DNA of 64,000 nucleotides, taken from NCBI RefSeq assembly GCF_900637205.1, contig NZ_LR134355.1, positions 930,001-994,000 of the forward strand, in the 5' to 3' direction. The translations under genes were made by a program, and so were the position numbers. This stretch comes from Mycolicibacterium chitae (GTDB taxonomy: Bacteria; Actinomycetota; Actinomycetes; Mycobacteriales; Mycobacteriaceae). Shown in pieces: positions 29,603-38,168 of the stretch (within the stretch, counting starts at the first letter, position 1; every line of letters begins with the position of its first letter). The notes beneath the pieces were generated by a model. It did not search any database. It was not told the origin of the DNA and worked only from the letters and a program-made list of their open reading frames with translations.

Positions 29603-32600
29603 TCACCGATCCTGGACCAGCACGTGAGGTGCGTCCTTCATGCCTCCTGCGTTGGTCTGACCACGTCGCGGGGCTGTTGCTTTAGTGGGCCACCAGCTGG
29701 CTTCGCGTAGGAGTGTGGCGATGGCGGGCACGGTGAGGGTGCGCACGAGGAAGGTGTCGAGCAGCAGTCCGAAGCCGATGATGAGGCCGGCTTGGACCAT
29801 GATGGCGACTGAGCCGACCATGAGGCCGAACATGCTGGCGGCGAATATAACCCCGGCGGAGGTGATGACGGCTCCGGTGTTTGCCACGGTGCGCAGGACG
29901 CCGACGCGGATGTTGGTCCCGGATTCTTCGCGGAGCCGTGAGACGAGCAGCATGTTGTAGTCGGCGCCGACGGCGACGAGGATGATGAACGCCAGCAGCG
30001 GTACGGGCCAGGCGATCTCTTGGCCCAGTACCCATTGGAAGACCACAACGCCGATGCCCAGCGAGGCGAGGTAGTTGAGCAGAACTGTGCCTAACAGGTA
30101 GATCGGTGCCAGGAGAGCGCGCAGTAGCAGGACCAGGATGACGCCGACGATGATCGTGGTGGCGATGGCCAATTGTGCGAAATCCGCCCACAGGAATCGT
30201 TGGATATCGGAGTTCACAGCCGGGAAGCCGGCGACGGACACGGTGGCGTCGGCGAGTGACGTGTTGGGTCGTGCGGTGTTGGCAATGTCGGTGATGTGGT
30301 TGGCGAGGTCCATGGCTTCGACGCTGTAGGGGTCGTTGCTGGTTTCGATCATGAAGCGCGCGGTCTTGCCGTCAGATGAGAGGAACTGTTTGGCGACGTC
30401 GGTAAACTGTCGGTTCTCGAATGCGTTAGCGGGCAGGTAGAAACCGCTCGAGGAGTCGGAGTCAGCCGCTGCGCGCGCAGAGTTCTGTAGTTGGGTGGCG
30501 ATCTGGCTCATGCCGGACAGCATTTCGATGTTGCTGTCGGCGAGGGTGCGGACGCCGGTGGCGAGTGCTTGGGCGCCGGAGGCGAGCTGCCCGATTCCGT
30601 CCTGCAGTCGGCGGAGGTTGGTGGCCAGGTCGGCGGGGTTGCCGAGGGCTCCGAATGCCTTGTCCAGTGAGGCAACCGCGTTTTGGACATTCGCGAGGGT
30701 GCCACCGACGGTGGCGTTGGTGGCGGGATCATAGCGGTCGCCGAGGTCGGCGATCTGGTTGAAGAATCCGCTGTCGCGCAAGGTAACCAGGATCTTCACC
30801 TGGTCGCGGATTTGGGCGCATTGTGGGGTGGTGGCACACCACGGTGAGGTGTTGAGGGCGCCGACGAGTGGGTCGAGCTGGGTGATCGCGTTTTGGGCTT
30901 GGTTGGCCAGCGGTCGTAGTCCTGGGCCGGATTGAATGGCTTGGTCGACGGCGGGCGCGGTGGCGGAAAGCTGTTGCAGCAGCGGCCGGAATTGGTTGAC
31001 CTGAGTTCCCGCGGATTGGGCTTGGGTGAGGATTCCGGCCAGTGGCGTGAGGGCGGTGCGCACCGTGCCCTGCAGTTGGGCGAGGCCGTCGGCGAGCTGG
31101 TCGGCGCCGCCGGTGAGTTTGGCGAGGTCGTCTTTGCGTGAGTTGCCCTCGGCGACCGCGCCGGCCATTTTGTCGCCGATCTGGCCGTTCTGCCAGGCCA
31201 GCTCTGCTTGGTCGAGGCGCTCTCCGGTGGGGCGGGTGACTCCGGAAACTTTGGTGACGCCGGGGATTTGGGAGACGCGGGAGGCCATCTCGTCGAGATC
31301 GGCCAGTCCTTTCCCGGTCCGCATGTCGGTGGGGTTTTCCACGACGAGGAACTCGGTGATGACGACGTCTTTGCGGAAGTGGCGGTCGAGAAGTTGGTAG
31401 CCCTGGTTGCTGGCTGTGGTGTCTGGTTGTCCCTTGCGGTCGTCGTAGCTGATTTTGATGGTTGTGGCGGCTGCCGATAGGGCGAGCAGGATGACCAGGC
31501 TGACGATGAGTAGTGGCACGGGACGGCGGACCACGGCGACGGCGACGCTGTTCCAGTAGCGGCGGGTGCGATCGGGTTTGGGTTCACCGATGCCGCGTTT
31601 GGCGGCTAGCGACAGCACCGGTGGCAGCAGGGTGACGGTGGCCAGAAATCCGAACAGCACGGCGATGGCACATGCGGGGCCCAGGGCGGCGAAGACGCTG
31701 AGCCGCGCGAAGACCATGGCCAGGAACGCGAGTGCGACGGTGGCGGCGGAGGCGAGGATGACGCGCCCGATGCTGGCGGTGGCGTGGATGATGGCCTGAT
31801 CGGCGGGTACTTCGGCGCGGCGCTGCTCGTGGTACCGGCTGATCAGAAATACCGTGTAGTCGGTTCCGGCGCCGAGCAGAATCGCCGTCATGAAGGCGAC
31901 GGTGAACTGGGAGACCGGCATGCCCAACTCGCCGAGGACAGACAGCACACCGCGCCCGACTGCCAGGCTCAACCCGATTACCAGGAGCGGCAACAGCGCG
32001 GTGAAAACCGACCGGTAGACGATCAGCAGGATCAGCGCGATCATGCCTGCGGTAGCGATAGAGATCAGCAGCAGGTCGTGCTCGGCGGAGGCGATCATGT
32101 CGCTGAAGGTCGCCGGTGGTCCCGTCACTTGGACGGTCGTGGTCGAGCCGGTGAACACCTCCGCGGCGATGTCGCGCACCGCGTTCAAGGATTCGGCTGC
32201 CGTGGGGTCTCCGAGGGTGCCGGTGACACCGACGGGCAGATACCAGGCTTTGCGGTCGGCGCTGACTGCCTGAGCTTCGGTAATCGGATCGGCCAGCAGG
32301 TCCTGCACCAGCAGGACGTGGTCGCCCTCGGCCTGCAACCGGCGCACGAGTTCGCCGTAGCGCTGCCGTGCAGTTGGAGTCAAGCCAGTGGGGTCTTCCA
32401 TGGCGACGAACACCATGGTTTTCGAGCCTTCTTCGCCGAACGCGGCGCTCATGCGGTCAACCGTCTGCAAGGACGGGGCGTCGCGAGGAATGAGGTCCAC
32501 CGACTGTTGGCGCACCACGGTTTCCAGCTGTGGGAACAGCAGCGCGAGAACCACCGCGGCGCCTAGCCATACCCCGATGACGAGCGCTTTGTGTCGGAGG

Positions 32601-32725
32601 GTGAACCGGGCCAGGGTCGCCAACCGTTCGCTGTACTCGCGAGTGTCGGCCGGGTCGGTGGATCCGTTGGCGCGCCGACCAGGCCGCTTGGCCTGGCTTG
32701 GGGCATCTGCACTGCCGTCGGTCAC
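29603..32725 (-). CDS. MmpL/RND-family transporter
   Basis: 1040 residues. Two MMPL units, each with an amphipathic external domain and a helix bundle: first TM near 45-65 then 210-370 (GAGTDYTVFLISRYHEQRRAE), second near 425-445 then 850-1010 (AVGADYNMLLVSRLREESG). The paired GADY/GTDY segments are the proton-relay regions of MmpL proteins. The long external loop after TM7 has coiled-coil-like repeats. MmpL proteins export lipids or siderophores, or drugs; the cargo is unknown and no mmpS is adjacent. GTG 32725 has GGAGG 4 bases upstream and a strong operator beyond. Confidence 0.92.
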   Translation of the reverse strand: MTDGSADAPSQAKRPGRRANGSTDPADTREYSERLATLARFTLRHKALVIGVWLGAAVVLALLFPQLETVVRQQSVDLIPRDAPSLQTVDRMSAAFGEEGSKTMVFVAMEDPTGLTPTARQRYGELVRRLQAEGDHVLLVQDLLADPITEAQAVSADRKAWYLPVGVTGTLGDPTAAESLNAVRDIAAEVFTGSTTTVQVTGPPATFSDMIASAEHDLLLISIATAGMIALILLIVYRSVFTALLPLLVIGLSLAVGRGVLSVLGELGMPVSQFTVAFMTAILLGAGTDYTVFLISRYHEQRRAEVPADQAIIHATASIGRVILASAATVALAFLAMVFARLSVFAALGPACAIAVLFGFLATVTLLPPVLSLAAKRGIGEPKPDRTRRYWNSVAVAVVRRPVPLLIVSLVILLALSAAATTIKISYDDRKGQPDTTASNQGYQLLDRHFRKDVVITEFLVVENPTDMRTGKGLADLDEMASRVSQIPGVTKVSGVTRPTGERLDQAELAWQNGQIGDKMAGAVAEGNSRKDDLAKLTGGADQLADGLAQLQGTVRTALTPLAGILTQAQSAGTQVNQFRPLLQQLSATAPAVDQAIQSGPGLRPLANQAQNAITQLDPLVGALNTSPWCATTPQCAQIRDQVKILVTLRDSGFFNQIADLGDRYDPATNATVGGTLANVQNAVASLDKAFGALGNPADLATNLRRLQDGIGQLASGAQALATGVRTLADSNIEMLSGMSQIATQLQNSARAAADSDSSSGFYLPANAFENRQFTDVAKQFLSSDGKTARFMIETSNDPYSVEAMDLANHITDIANTARPNTSLADATVSVAGFPAVNSDIQRFLWADFAQLAIATTIIVGVILVLLLRALLAPIYLLGTVLLNYLASLGIGVVVFQWVLGQEIAWPVPLLAFIILVAVGADYNMLLVSRLREESGTNIRVGVLRTVANTGAVITSAGVIFAASMFGLMVGSVAIMVQAGLIIGFGLLLDTFLVRTLTVPAIATLLREASWWPTKATAPRRGQTNAGGMKDAPHVLVQDR

Positions 32726-32748
32726 TTGGCCTCCACTGGTAGCGAATC

Positions 32749-32779
32749 GTATCGATACTGTCGGTATCGCTACGCTACC
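32749..32779. promoter_or_regulatory. Composite operator before mmpL (shared motif, copy 1)
   Basis: A perfect 10-base palindrome GTATCGATAC (32749-32758) overlaps the composite motif CGATACT-N4-GTATCGC-N2-CGCTACC (32753-32779). The site begins 24 bases upstream of the mmpL GTG. The same composite motif occurs at 39772-39798 and 40990-41016. Confidence 0.7.
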
Positions 32780-32998
32780 GCATGTAGTGCAAGTTGGTGC
32801 GGCCGCTATTCAGTCGGGCCCCGGCCGCCGGTCACAGTCGGCAGAGGAATCGTCGAAACTCAGTTGGCTTCTGAAGCCAGGCCGACGTTGTTCAGTCGAC
32901 GACACTGGCCTTGGCTGCCGTTCAGGGTCTTGCTGTTGCTGGCCCAGACGTTGGCATCGAGGCACGCACGGCCACATCGCGTAGCGGGCCGCGGGCCG

Positions 32999-33640
32999 CT
33001 ACCTGTGGGGTCGGGCTTCGGTCGTGGCCGACTGGCCCGTGTTCTGCAGCAGCACGTAATTGCCGAGGCTGCCCAGGAAACCTGCGCAGTGCTGAACGAG
33101 TTCATCGGTGGTGAACTCCAGTTCTCCGTCGAGTCGGCGGCGCAAGACTTCGAATAGCCCTCCCACGCCCAAGGTCGAAGCCAAATGGGCAACCCCCACG
33201 GCGGAGTCGGCGATGTCGAGGTGGAGTCTGGCCTCGCGCAAGACGAGGTCGGTGAAACCGGCCATCAGTTCGCTGCGTAGCTCCCGGAGCAGCGGCTCGG
33301 TTGCAGATTCCACGAACAGGATCCGACCCAGCCGAGGGTCGTCGTCGATCATGCTGACCAGCCTGCGGATCGGCGCGTACGCGAGCACCTCCGGTGGCTC
33401 ACCGGCATCGGGGATCGCGTCGACTATCACCTCCTGGAAGGTGGCATAGAGCTGCTGGTAGACAGCCCGCAGGAGTGCGTCTCGGCCGGAGAAGTGCTGG
33501 TAGAAGTAGCGTGACGTGACACCCGATTCAGCGCAGATGGCAGTCACAGTGGCGGCGGCAACGCCGCGCGTGCCGATCAACTCCGTTGCGGCCTCGATGA
33601 GACGGGTGCGCCGGTTCCGGTGACGCTCCTCGGCGGACAT
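32999..33640 (-). CDS. TetR-family regulator
   Basis: 213 residues from ATG 33640 (MSAEERHRNRRTRLIEAATELIG). HTH: LIEAATELIGTRGVAAATVTAICAESGVTSRYFYQHFSGRDALL (split across about residues 14-57). The C-terminal domain is of general TetR type. It is divergent from the ferritin-like hydrolase gene at 33745 with an inverted repeat between them (33689-33710), suggesting it controls that gene and itself. The frame extends to 33766 but would overlap the divergent gene. The gap to mmpL (32780-32998) has no gene. Confidence 0.9.
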   Translation of the reverse strand: MSAEERHRNRRTRLIEAATELIGTRGVAAATVTAICAESGVTSRYFYQHFSGRDALLRAVYQQLYATFQEVIVDAIPDAGEPPEVLAYAPIRRLVSMIDDDPRLGRILFVESATEPLLRELRSELMAGFTDLVLREARLHLDIADSAVGVAHLASTLGVGGLFEVLRRRLDGELEFTTDELVQHCAGFLGSLGNYVLLQNTGQSATTEARPHR

Positions 33641-33688
33641 CCCGCTATACACCCGCGCCGAAACCACGTGGATAGCTTGCCATCTAAT

Positions 33689-33710
33689 TCTGACAAGGCT
33701 TAGAGTCAGA
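33689..33710. promoter_or_regulatory. Inverted repeat between tetR and the hydrolase gene
   Basis: TCTGAC (33689-33694) and GTCAGA (33705-33710) form 6-base arms with a 10-base spacer in the 104-bp divergent gap. Probable operator for the TetR encoded at 33640; binding is inferred from position only. Confidence 0.45.
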
Positions 33711-33744
33711 TCGCCAGCGTGCCCTTGACGAACGGGAGAACAAC

Positions 33745-34605
33745 ATGAGCGACGATTCGTCCACACGGCCCACCACGCGGGTCGTCCCGAAGCCCCGCCG
33801 TGTTCGATTCGACATGCCTGCTGGAACCAGTCGGCAGCACTTCGTCGACGGCGACTTGGTGATGAGCCACTTTGTGTCCACCTTGTCGGCCACGTTCCCC
33901 GAAGGCGAAGACTTCTTCATCCGGTCAGTCCGCGAGTACCGGGACCACATCAGCGACGCTGACCTCAAGGAGGCGGTCAAGGGATTCATCGCACAAGAGG
34001 CCACCCACCGACACCAGCATCGGCTGCTCAACGATCGGCTCCAAGCGATGGGCTATCCCACCGAGGGTATCGATCGGCATATCAAGAAGTTGGTTGGCCG
34101 ACTTGAGAAGCGTTTTTCTCAAAAGATGCGCCTGGCTGTGACGGCCGCCCTCGAGCACTACACGGCGACATTCGCCGAGATCATTCTCACCAGCGACGAA
34201 GCTCAAGAATTGATCGGCGACACCGAAGTGCGGCCTATTCTGCTCTGGCACGCACTGGAAGAATGCGAGCACAAGGCCGTCGCTTTCGATGTCTACGAGA
34301 CGGTCGGTGGAAGCGAACGCACCAGGGTCTGGGGGATGCGGATCGCCAGCCTCCTCTTGTTCAGCGAGTTGGTCATCCAGACCACCCGCTCTCTGGCCGG
34401 TGACCGTGCCGCCTACAACCCGGTGCGGTTGCTGCGCAGCCTTCGAGCCTTCCGTCATAACCCGCTATTCAGCCCAGCAGCAATTGAGCGCTTTCGTTCC
34501 TACACCCGCGCCGGATTTCATCCCGACGACTGGGACAGCGCAGAAATCCTCGAACGCTGGACTAAGGAACTCTTCGACGCCGATGGTGGCCAACAAAGTG
34601 CGTAG
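33745..34605 (+). CDS. Predicted metal-dependent hydrolase (PF10118, ferritin-like)
   Basis: 286 residues. Matches the COG3687-type 'metal-dependent hydrolase' family: RVRFDMP near the N-terminus, FPEGEDFFIRSVREY, then helices with likely di-metal ligands EATHRHQH (about 92-99), LEHYTATFAEI and ALEECEHKAVAFDVY (about 171-185). This is a four-helix di-iron layout; the true reaction is not established and an oxygenase activity is possible. GGGAG ribosome site before ATG. Such genes often sit in lipid or steroid-related clusters in mycobacteria. Confidence 0.85.
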   Translation: MSDDSSTRPTTRVVPKPRRVRFDMPAGTSRQHFVDGDLVMSHFVSTLSATFPEGEDFFIRSVREYRDHISDADLKEAVKGFIAQEATHRHQHRLLNDRLQAMGYPTEGIDRHIKKLVGRLEKRFSQKMRLAVTAALEHYTATFAEIILTSDEAQELIGDTEVRPILLWHALEECEHKAVAFDVYETVGGSERTRVWGMRIASLLLFSELVIQTTRSLAGDRAAYNPVRLLRSLRAFRHNPLFSPAAIERFRSYTRAGFHPDDWDSAEILERWTKELFDADGGQQSA

Positions 34606-34727
34606 TAACGTCTAGCTCGACCAGAGCCCGTCGCGGTCAAAGTCGGCCTTAAGCGAAGAACAATTCATGGGCTTCGCTCCGCGCTTCTTTCTACTGGCCG
34701 CTCGATGGTGCTCGATCACGTCGCGAC

Positions 34728-35618
34728 CTACAGGAAGCTCCGGCCGAGGAACTCGGTGACGGCTGAGCCGAAGGCGTCGTTGTCGTCGCCGGCGATCATG
34801 TGTCCGGTGCCGGATACGTCGACGGTCTCGGCGTGGGGAACCAGTTGCTTGAACTCGTCGACGGTGGCTTGGGAGACCACGTCGGACAACAGGCCCCTTA
34901 CGAGAAGTGTTGGGGCGCTGACCCGTCGGGCTCCGTCGAGCAGCAGGTGGCTGATTGCGTCGAATTGCTCCGTTCCCGTGGTCGATTCGTCGCGGAGGAA
35001 GTCGAAGTTGGAGTGAATGAATGCCGGGTCCCACCGCCAGATCCAGCGGCCGTCGTGACGCTGCCGTAGCACCTTCCGCAGGCCGTCGACGTCGGCCGGG
35101 CGCGAGCGATGGGGGTTGTACGCGGCGATCACCTCGGCGGCGTCGGAGAGGGTGCCAAAGCCATCGGGATGTGCGGCCATGAACGTCACCACGCGACGAG
35201 CGCCCTGTAATTCAAGCCGCGGGGTGACGTCGACCAGGACGACCGCCGCCCACGACGCCCCGGATGTCAACAGATGCGTGCCGAGCACGGTCATGCCCCC
35301 AAGGGATGCACCTACGACGGCAGGGGCGGTATCGGCGCTGAAGTGCTCACGCACGGCGAGGAGATCGGTCGCGAGTCGCTCGATGTCGTATCTGCCGGCT
35401 GGGTCCCAGTCGCTGTCGCCGTGACCGCGGGTGTCGTAGGCGACGACTGTGTATCCGCACGCGTGGAGGCGACGCGCTGAAGTGCTCCACGCGTGCCGGT
35501 TCTGGCCGCCGCCGTGCAGGAGCAGCACGACGGGACGGGCGTCCTCGTGGTCGTAGCAGTCGGCGGCCAGGGTGATCCCGTCCTGGGTTCGGACCCGATG
35601 CTGCACGGCGGAGGTCAT
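34728..35618 (-). CDS. Alpha/beta hydrolase
   Basis: 296 residues. Fold motifs: LLLHGGGQNRHAWSTSARRL (oxyanion HGGG), YDTRGHGDSDW, nucleophile elbow GASLGG (Ser about 103) and the late GTGHMIAGDD with the catalytic His. An esterase, lactonase or C-C hydrolase acting on an unknown substrate. GGAAGG lies 5 bases before ATG 35618. It belongs to the minus-strand part of the cargo with thioesterase and P450 genes. Confidence 0.88.
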   Translation of the reverse strand: MTSAVQHRVRTQDGITLAADCYDHEDARPVVLLLHGGGQNRHAWSTSARRLHACGYTVVAYDTRGHGDSDWDPAGRYDIERLATDLLAVREHFSADTAPAVVGASLGGMTVLGTHLLTSGASWAAVVLVDVTPRLELQGARRVVTFMAAHPDGFGTLSDAAEVIAAYNPHRSRPADVDGLRKVLRQRHDGRWIWRWDPAFIHSNFDFLRDESTTGTEQFDAISHLLLDGARRVSAPTLLVRGLLSDVVSQATVDEFKQLVPHAETVDVSGTGHMIAGDDNDAFGSAVTEFLGRSFL

Positions 35619-35676
35619 GACACCTTCCTGGCGAGATCGGAGTCCGCCCGAAGCGTGCGACCGGCTACAAGCGCCT

Positions 35677-36129
35677 TCATTGTGCGGTGCCCGCGGCGTT
35701 TACGATCGTGACCGTGCCCTGGGCTACGCAGACGGCTTTGTCGCCGTTGCTGATGTCGATGCGCGCTACTCCGCTGCGCTTGCCCAGCGACACGATGTCG
35801 GTGACGGCGACACACACCCCGCTGGACACGGGTCGCAGCAGGTTCAGCTTGAATTCGGTGGTGGCGACCCATGATCCGGCCGGTATGACGGGGTAGAACA
35901 CGACTCCGAGACAGTGGTCGACCATCGCCGATAGACATCCGCCGTGCAGGGTGCCGAAGGGTGTGAGCAGTTCGGCACGGGCTTCCATCTCTGCCACCAG
36001 CCGACCGGCGGCGAGTTCGGTGTGCCGAAAGCTCAGGAACGTCGACAGTCCACCGGCTGTGTTCGCCGATCTGAGCAGCTGGTCGGCGATCTGCTCATCG
36101 AAGTGCGCGAATGTCACTGCCACCACCAT
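35677..36129 (-). CDS. PaaI-like hotdog-fold thioesterase
   Basis: 150 residues. The PaaI/4HBT signature LLTPFGTLHGGCLSAMVDHCLGVV (about 53-76) with HGG and a helix Asp is clear, followed by the beta strands TTEFKLNLLRPV and DKAVCVAQGTVTIV. It should hydrolyse an acyl-CoA. AGGAG precedes ATG 36129. The start overlaps the end of a thioesterase remnant (36114-36320) by 16 bases. Confidence 0.88.
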   Translation of the reverse strand: MVVAVTFAHFDEQIADQLLRSANTAGGLSTFLSFRHTELAAGRLVAEMEARAELLTPFGTLHGGCLSAMVDHCLGVVFYPVIPAGSWVATTEFKLNLLRPVSSGVCVAVTDIVSLGKRSGVARIDISNGDKAVCVAQGTVTIVNAAGTAQ

Positions 36130-36320
36130 GCCCCTTTCTCCTGTCCGGTCATGTGTCGATCACCGTTCGAGCCTGCGAATCGTTTGAGCATGTCGCCGAA
36201 TGCGCCGACGTCGCCGTGCGCGGCGGAGGGCTCGACCTCGACGGCGATGGACCTGGCCGTCGCGGTGAAGCGCACGACGCGTCGTTGAAGAGGGGCACGG
36301 GCTAGACCGGTGTGGTCCAA
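36114..36320 (-). pseudogene. C-terminal remnant of a thioesterase
   Basis: The frame reads VRFTATARSIAVEVEP then AAHGDVGAFGDMLKRFAG. This matches the end of the intact thioesterase at 40467-40982 (ARFTASAVFVVVSPEHF / AAHGDVSAFGDLLEQFS). The N-terminal hotdog domain with the HGG motif is missing. It lies between the P450 stop and the next thioesterase start, overlapping both slightly, so it looks like a leftover of rearrangement or duplication in the cargo. Confidence 0.5.
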
Positions 36321-37498
36321 GTGATGGGCAGCGATGTGTAGCCGCGGATCGGTCCGGACCGCAGCCGCCGCGCCGATTCAAGATCGACCTCCCAGTCAGG
36401 CACCTTGTCCAACAACGCATCCAGAGCGATGCGGGCCTCCATCCGCGCCAGCGCCGCACCCAGACAGAAGTGAATGCCGCGACCGAAGGCGACCTGGTGC
36501 TCACTGGTGCGCTCGATGTCGAACACGTCCGGATCGGGGAAGGCACGCTCGTCGCGGTTGGCCGACCCGAACAACAGCAGCACCTTCTCACCTTGACGCA
36601 TCGTCGTCTCGTGCAGGGTGACGTCGCGGGTCAGGGTTCGTGAAAGTCCCTGTGCAGGTGAGTCGTAACGCAGCAACTCCTCGACCGCAGGCCCCAACAG
36701 TGTTCGATCGGCGGCCAGGCGTCGGCGGGTTTGCCGATGCTGGGCCAGCACGACCGCGGAGTTCCCCAGCAGATTGGTGGTGGTCTCGTAGCCCGCGACG
36801 AGCAGCAGCGCGCAGAAGCCGAGGACTTCCTCGTCGGTCAGTCCGATCCCGTCGACTGTGGCGTTGGCCAACGCCGACATCAGGTCCTCGCGGGGGTTCT
36901 TGCGGCGGTCGGCGAGAAAGTCGGTGAAGTAGGCGTAGATCGCGGCGGCGGCGGTCAGTGCGTCGGTGGTTTGTCCGTGGTTGACGTCGACTTGGACCAG
37001 CCGACTCGACCACACTCGGAACTGATCACGATCCGTGGCGGGAACGCCGAGCAGATCAGCGATCACCGCGGCAGGCAAGATCGCGGCGAAGTCGGTCACG
37101 AAGTCCGCTGACCCCGACCCCTCGTCGAGCCGCTCGAACAACTCCGCGGCCATCTGTGTGATGGCGCCCTGCAGCCCGGCCACCCGCCGGGGACTGAACG
37201 CCCGGCTCACCAGGGCACGCAACTGGTCGTGGCGCGGAGGGTCCATCACGATCATCATCGGCAGGAACGAGCCGATGAAGTCCGATCCCGGCGGGGTGGG
37301 GAAGATGCCGTCCACCGAGGAGTACGTGCCGTGATCCAGTCCTGCGGCCTGGACGTCGGCGTGCCGGCTCAACACCCAGGTATGGGATTCCTCGGCGCGG
37401 TACACCGGAGCCGCGTCACGCAATAACCGATACGTCGGATAGGGGTCGTTGAGGATCGTGGCGTCGAACGGGTCGTAACGAATCTGCACCGAGACCAC
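36302..37498 (-). CDS. Cytochrome P450
   Basis: 398 residues. Heme-binding loop FGRGIHFCLGAALARMEA (Cys about 345), I-helix AGYETTTN (about 240-247), and ExxR in EELLRYDSPAQ are all present. Soluble bacterial P450, needing a ferredoxin partner not encoded nearby. I prefer GTG 37498 (VVSVQIRYDPFDA) because AGGAGG lies 4 bases upstream; the frame opens at 37516. It is transcribed away from a tetR gene across a 25-base perfect palindrome, so its expression is probably ligand-controlled. Confidence 0.93.
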   Translation of the reverse strand: MVSVQIRYDPFDATILNDPYPTYRLLRDAAPVYRAEESHTWVLSRHADVQAAGLDHGTYSSVDGIFPTPPGSDFIGSFLPMMIVMDPPRHDQLRALVSRAFSPRRVAGLQGAITQMAAELFERLDEGSGSADFVTDFAAILPAAVIADLLGVPATDRDQFRVWSSRLVQVDVNHGQTTDALTAAAAIYAYFTDFLADRRKNPREDLMSALANATVDGIGLTDEEVLGFCALLLVAGYETTTNLLGNSAVVLAQHRQTRRRLAADRTLLGPAVEELLRYDSPAQGLSRTLTRDVTLHETTMRQGEKVLLLFGSANRDERAFPDPDVFDIERTSEHQVAFGRGIHFCLGAALARMEARIALDALLDKVPDWEVDLESARRLRSGPIRGYTSLPITWTTPV

Positions 37499-37524
37499 AA
37501 GACCTCCTACCACCAAAGTAACGA

Positions 37525-37549
37525 CGGTTTAGACTGGCAGTCTAAACCG
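37525..37549. promoter_or_regulatory. 25-base perfect palindrome between P450 and tetR
   Basis: Arms CGGTTTAGACTG and CAGTCTAAACCG flank one central G (37537). It lies 27 bases before the P450 start and 22 bases before the divergent tetR ATG, an ideal shared operator for the TetR encoded at 37572. Confidence 0.75.
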
Positions 37550-37571
37550 GCCGAACGGGACAGGTGGGGCA

Positions 37572-38168
37572 ATGCGCAAGATTCCACGTCAGATCTCTGA
37601 CCGGCTTCCCGCCGCGGCGGACTTGTTCGCCGAGAAGGGGCTCAACGACTCCAAGATCGAAGACGTCGCCGCGGTAACCGGTGTGCCGAAAGCGACGCTG
37701 TACTACTACTTCGCCGGCAAAGAGGACATCCTTGCCTTCCTGCTCGAAGACCTCCTCAAGGACATCTCCGATGCCGTGACCACGATCGTGCACACCGACG
37801 GCACCGGTGCCGAACGCCTCGAACTCGTCATCCGCGCACAACTGCGGGCAATGGCGCAGCGGCCAGCGGTATGCCGTGCACTCATCGGCGAACTGGGACG
37901 AGCGGCCCGCATGCCGGCCATCGCCGAGATGATCAATACCGCCTACCAACAACCCGTCGAAACTCTGCTCGTCGAAGGGGCCCGCGACGGCTCCCTCGTC
38001 GCTCAGCCCGATGCACGATCGACGTCCATTGCGCTGTTCGGCGCGGTCACCATCAATGCACTCATGTACCTGGTCACCGGGAACCACCTCGACGAGACGG
38101 TGGTCGCCAGCACCCTCAGCGCCGTCATGTTCGACGGCCTGCGCCCGCGCACAGGAGACCAGTCATGA
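37572..38168 (+). CDS. TetR-family regulator divergent from P450
   Basis: 198 residues. HTH: ISDRLPAAADLFAEKGLNDSKIEDVAAVTGVPKATLYYYFAGKED (about 8-52). Its stop overlaps the start of the LLM oxidoreductase as ATGA, so regulator and oxidoreductase are coupled. The palindrome at 37525-37549 is its probable operator, making P450, tetR and the LLM gene one regulon. Confidence 0.92.
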   Translation: MRKIPRQISDRLPAAADLFAEKGLNDSKIEDVAAVTGVPKATLYYYFAGKEDILAFLLEDLLKDISDAVTTIVHTDGTGAERLELVIRAQLRAMAQRPAVCRALIGELGRAARMPAIAEMINTAYQQPVETLLVEGARDGSLVAQPDARSTSIALFGAVTINALMYLVTGNHLDETVVASTLSAVMFDGLRPRTGDQS

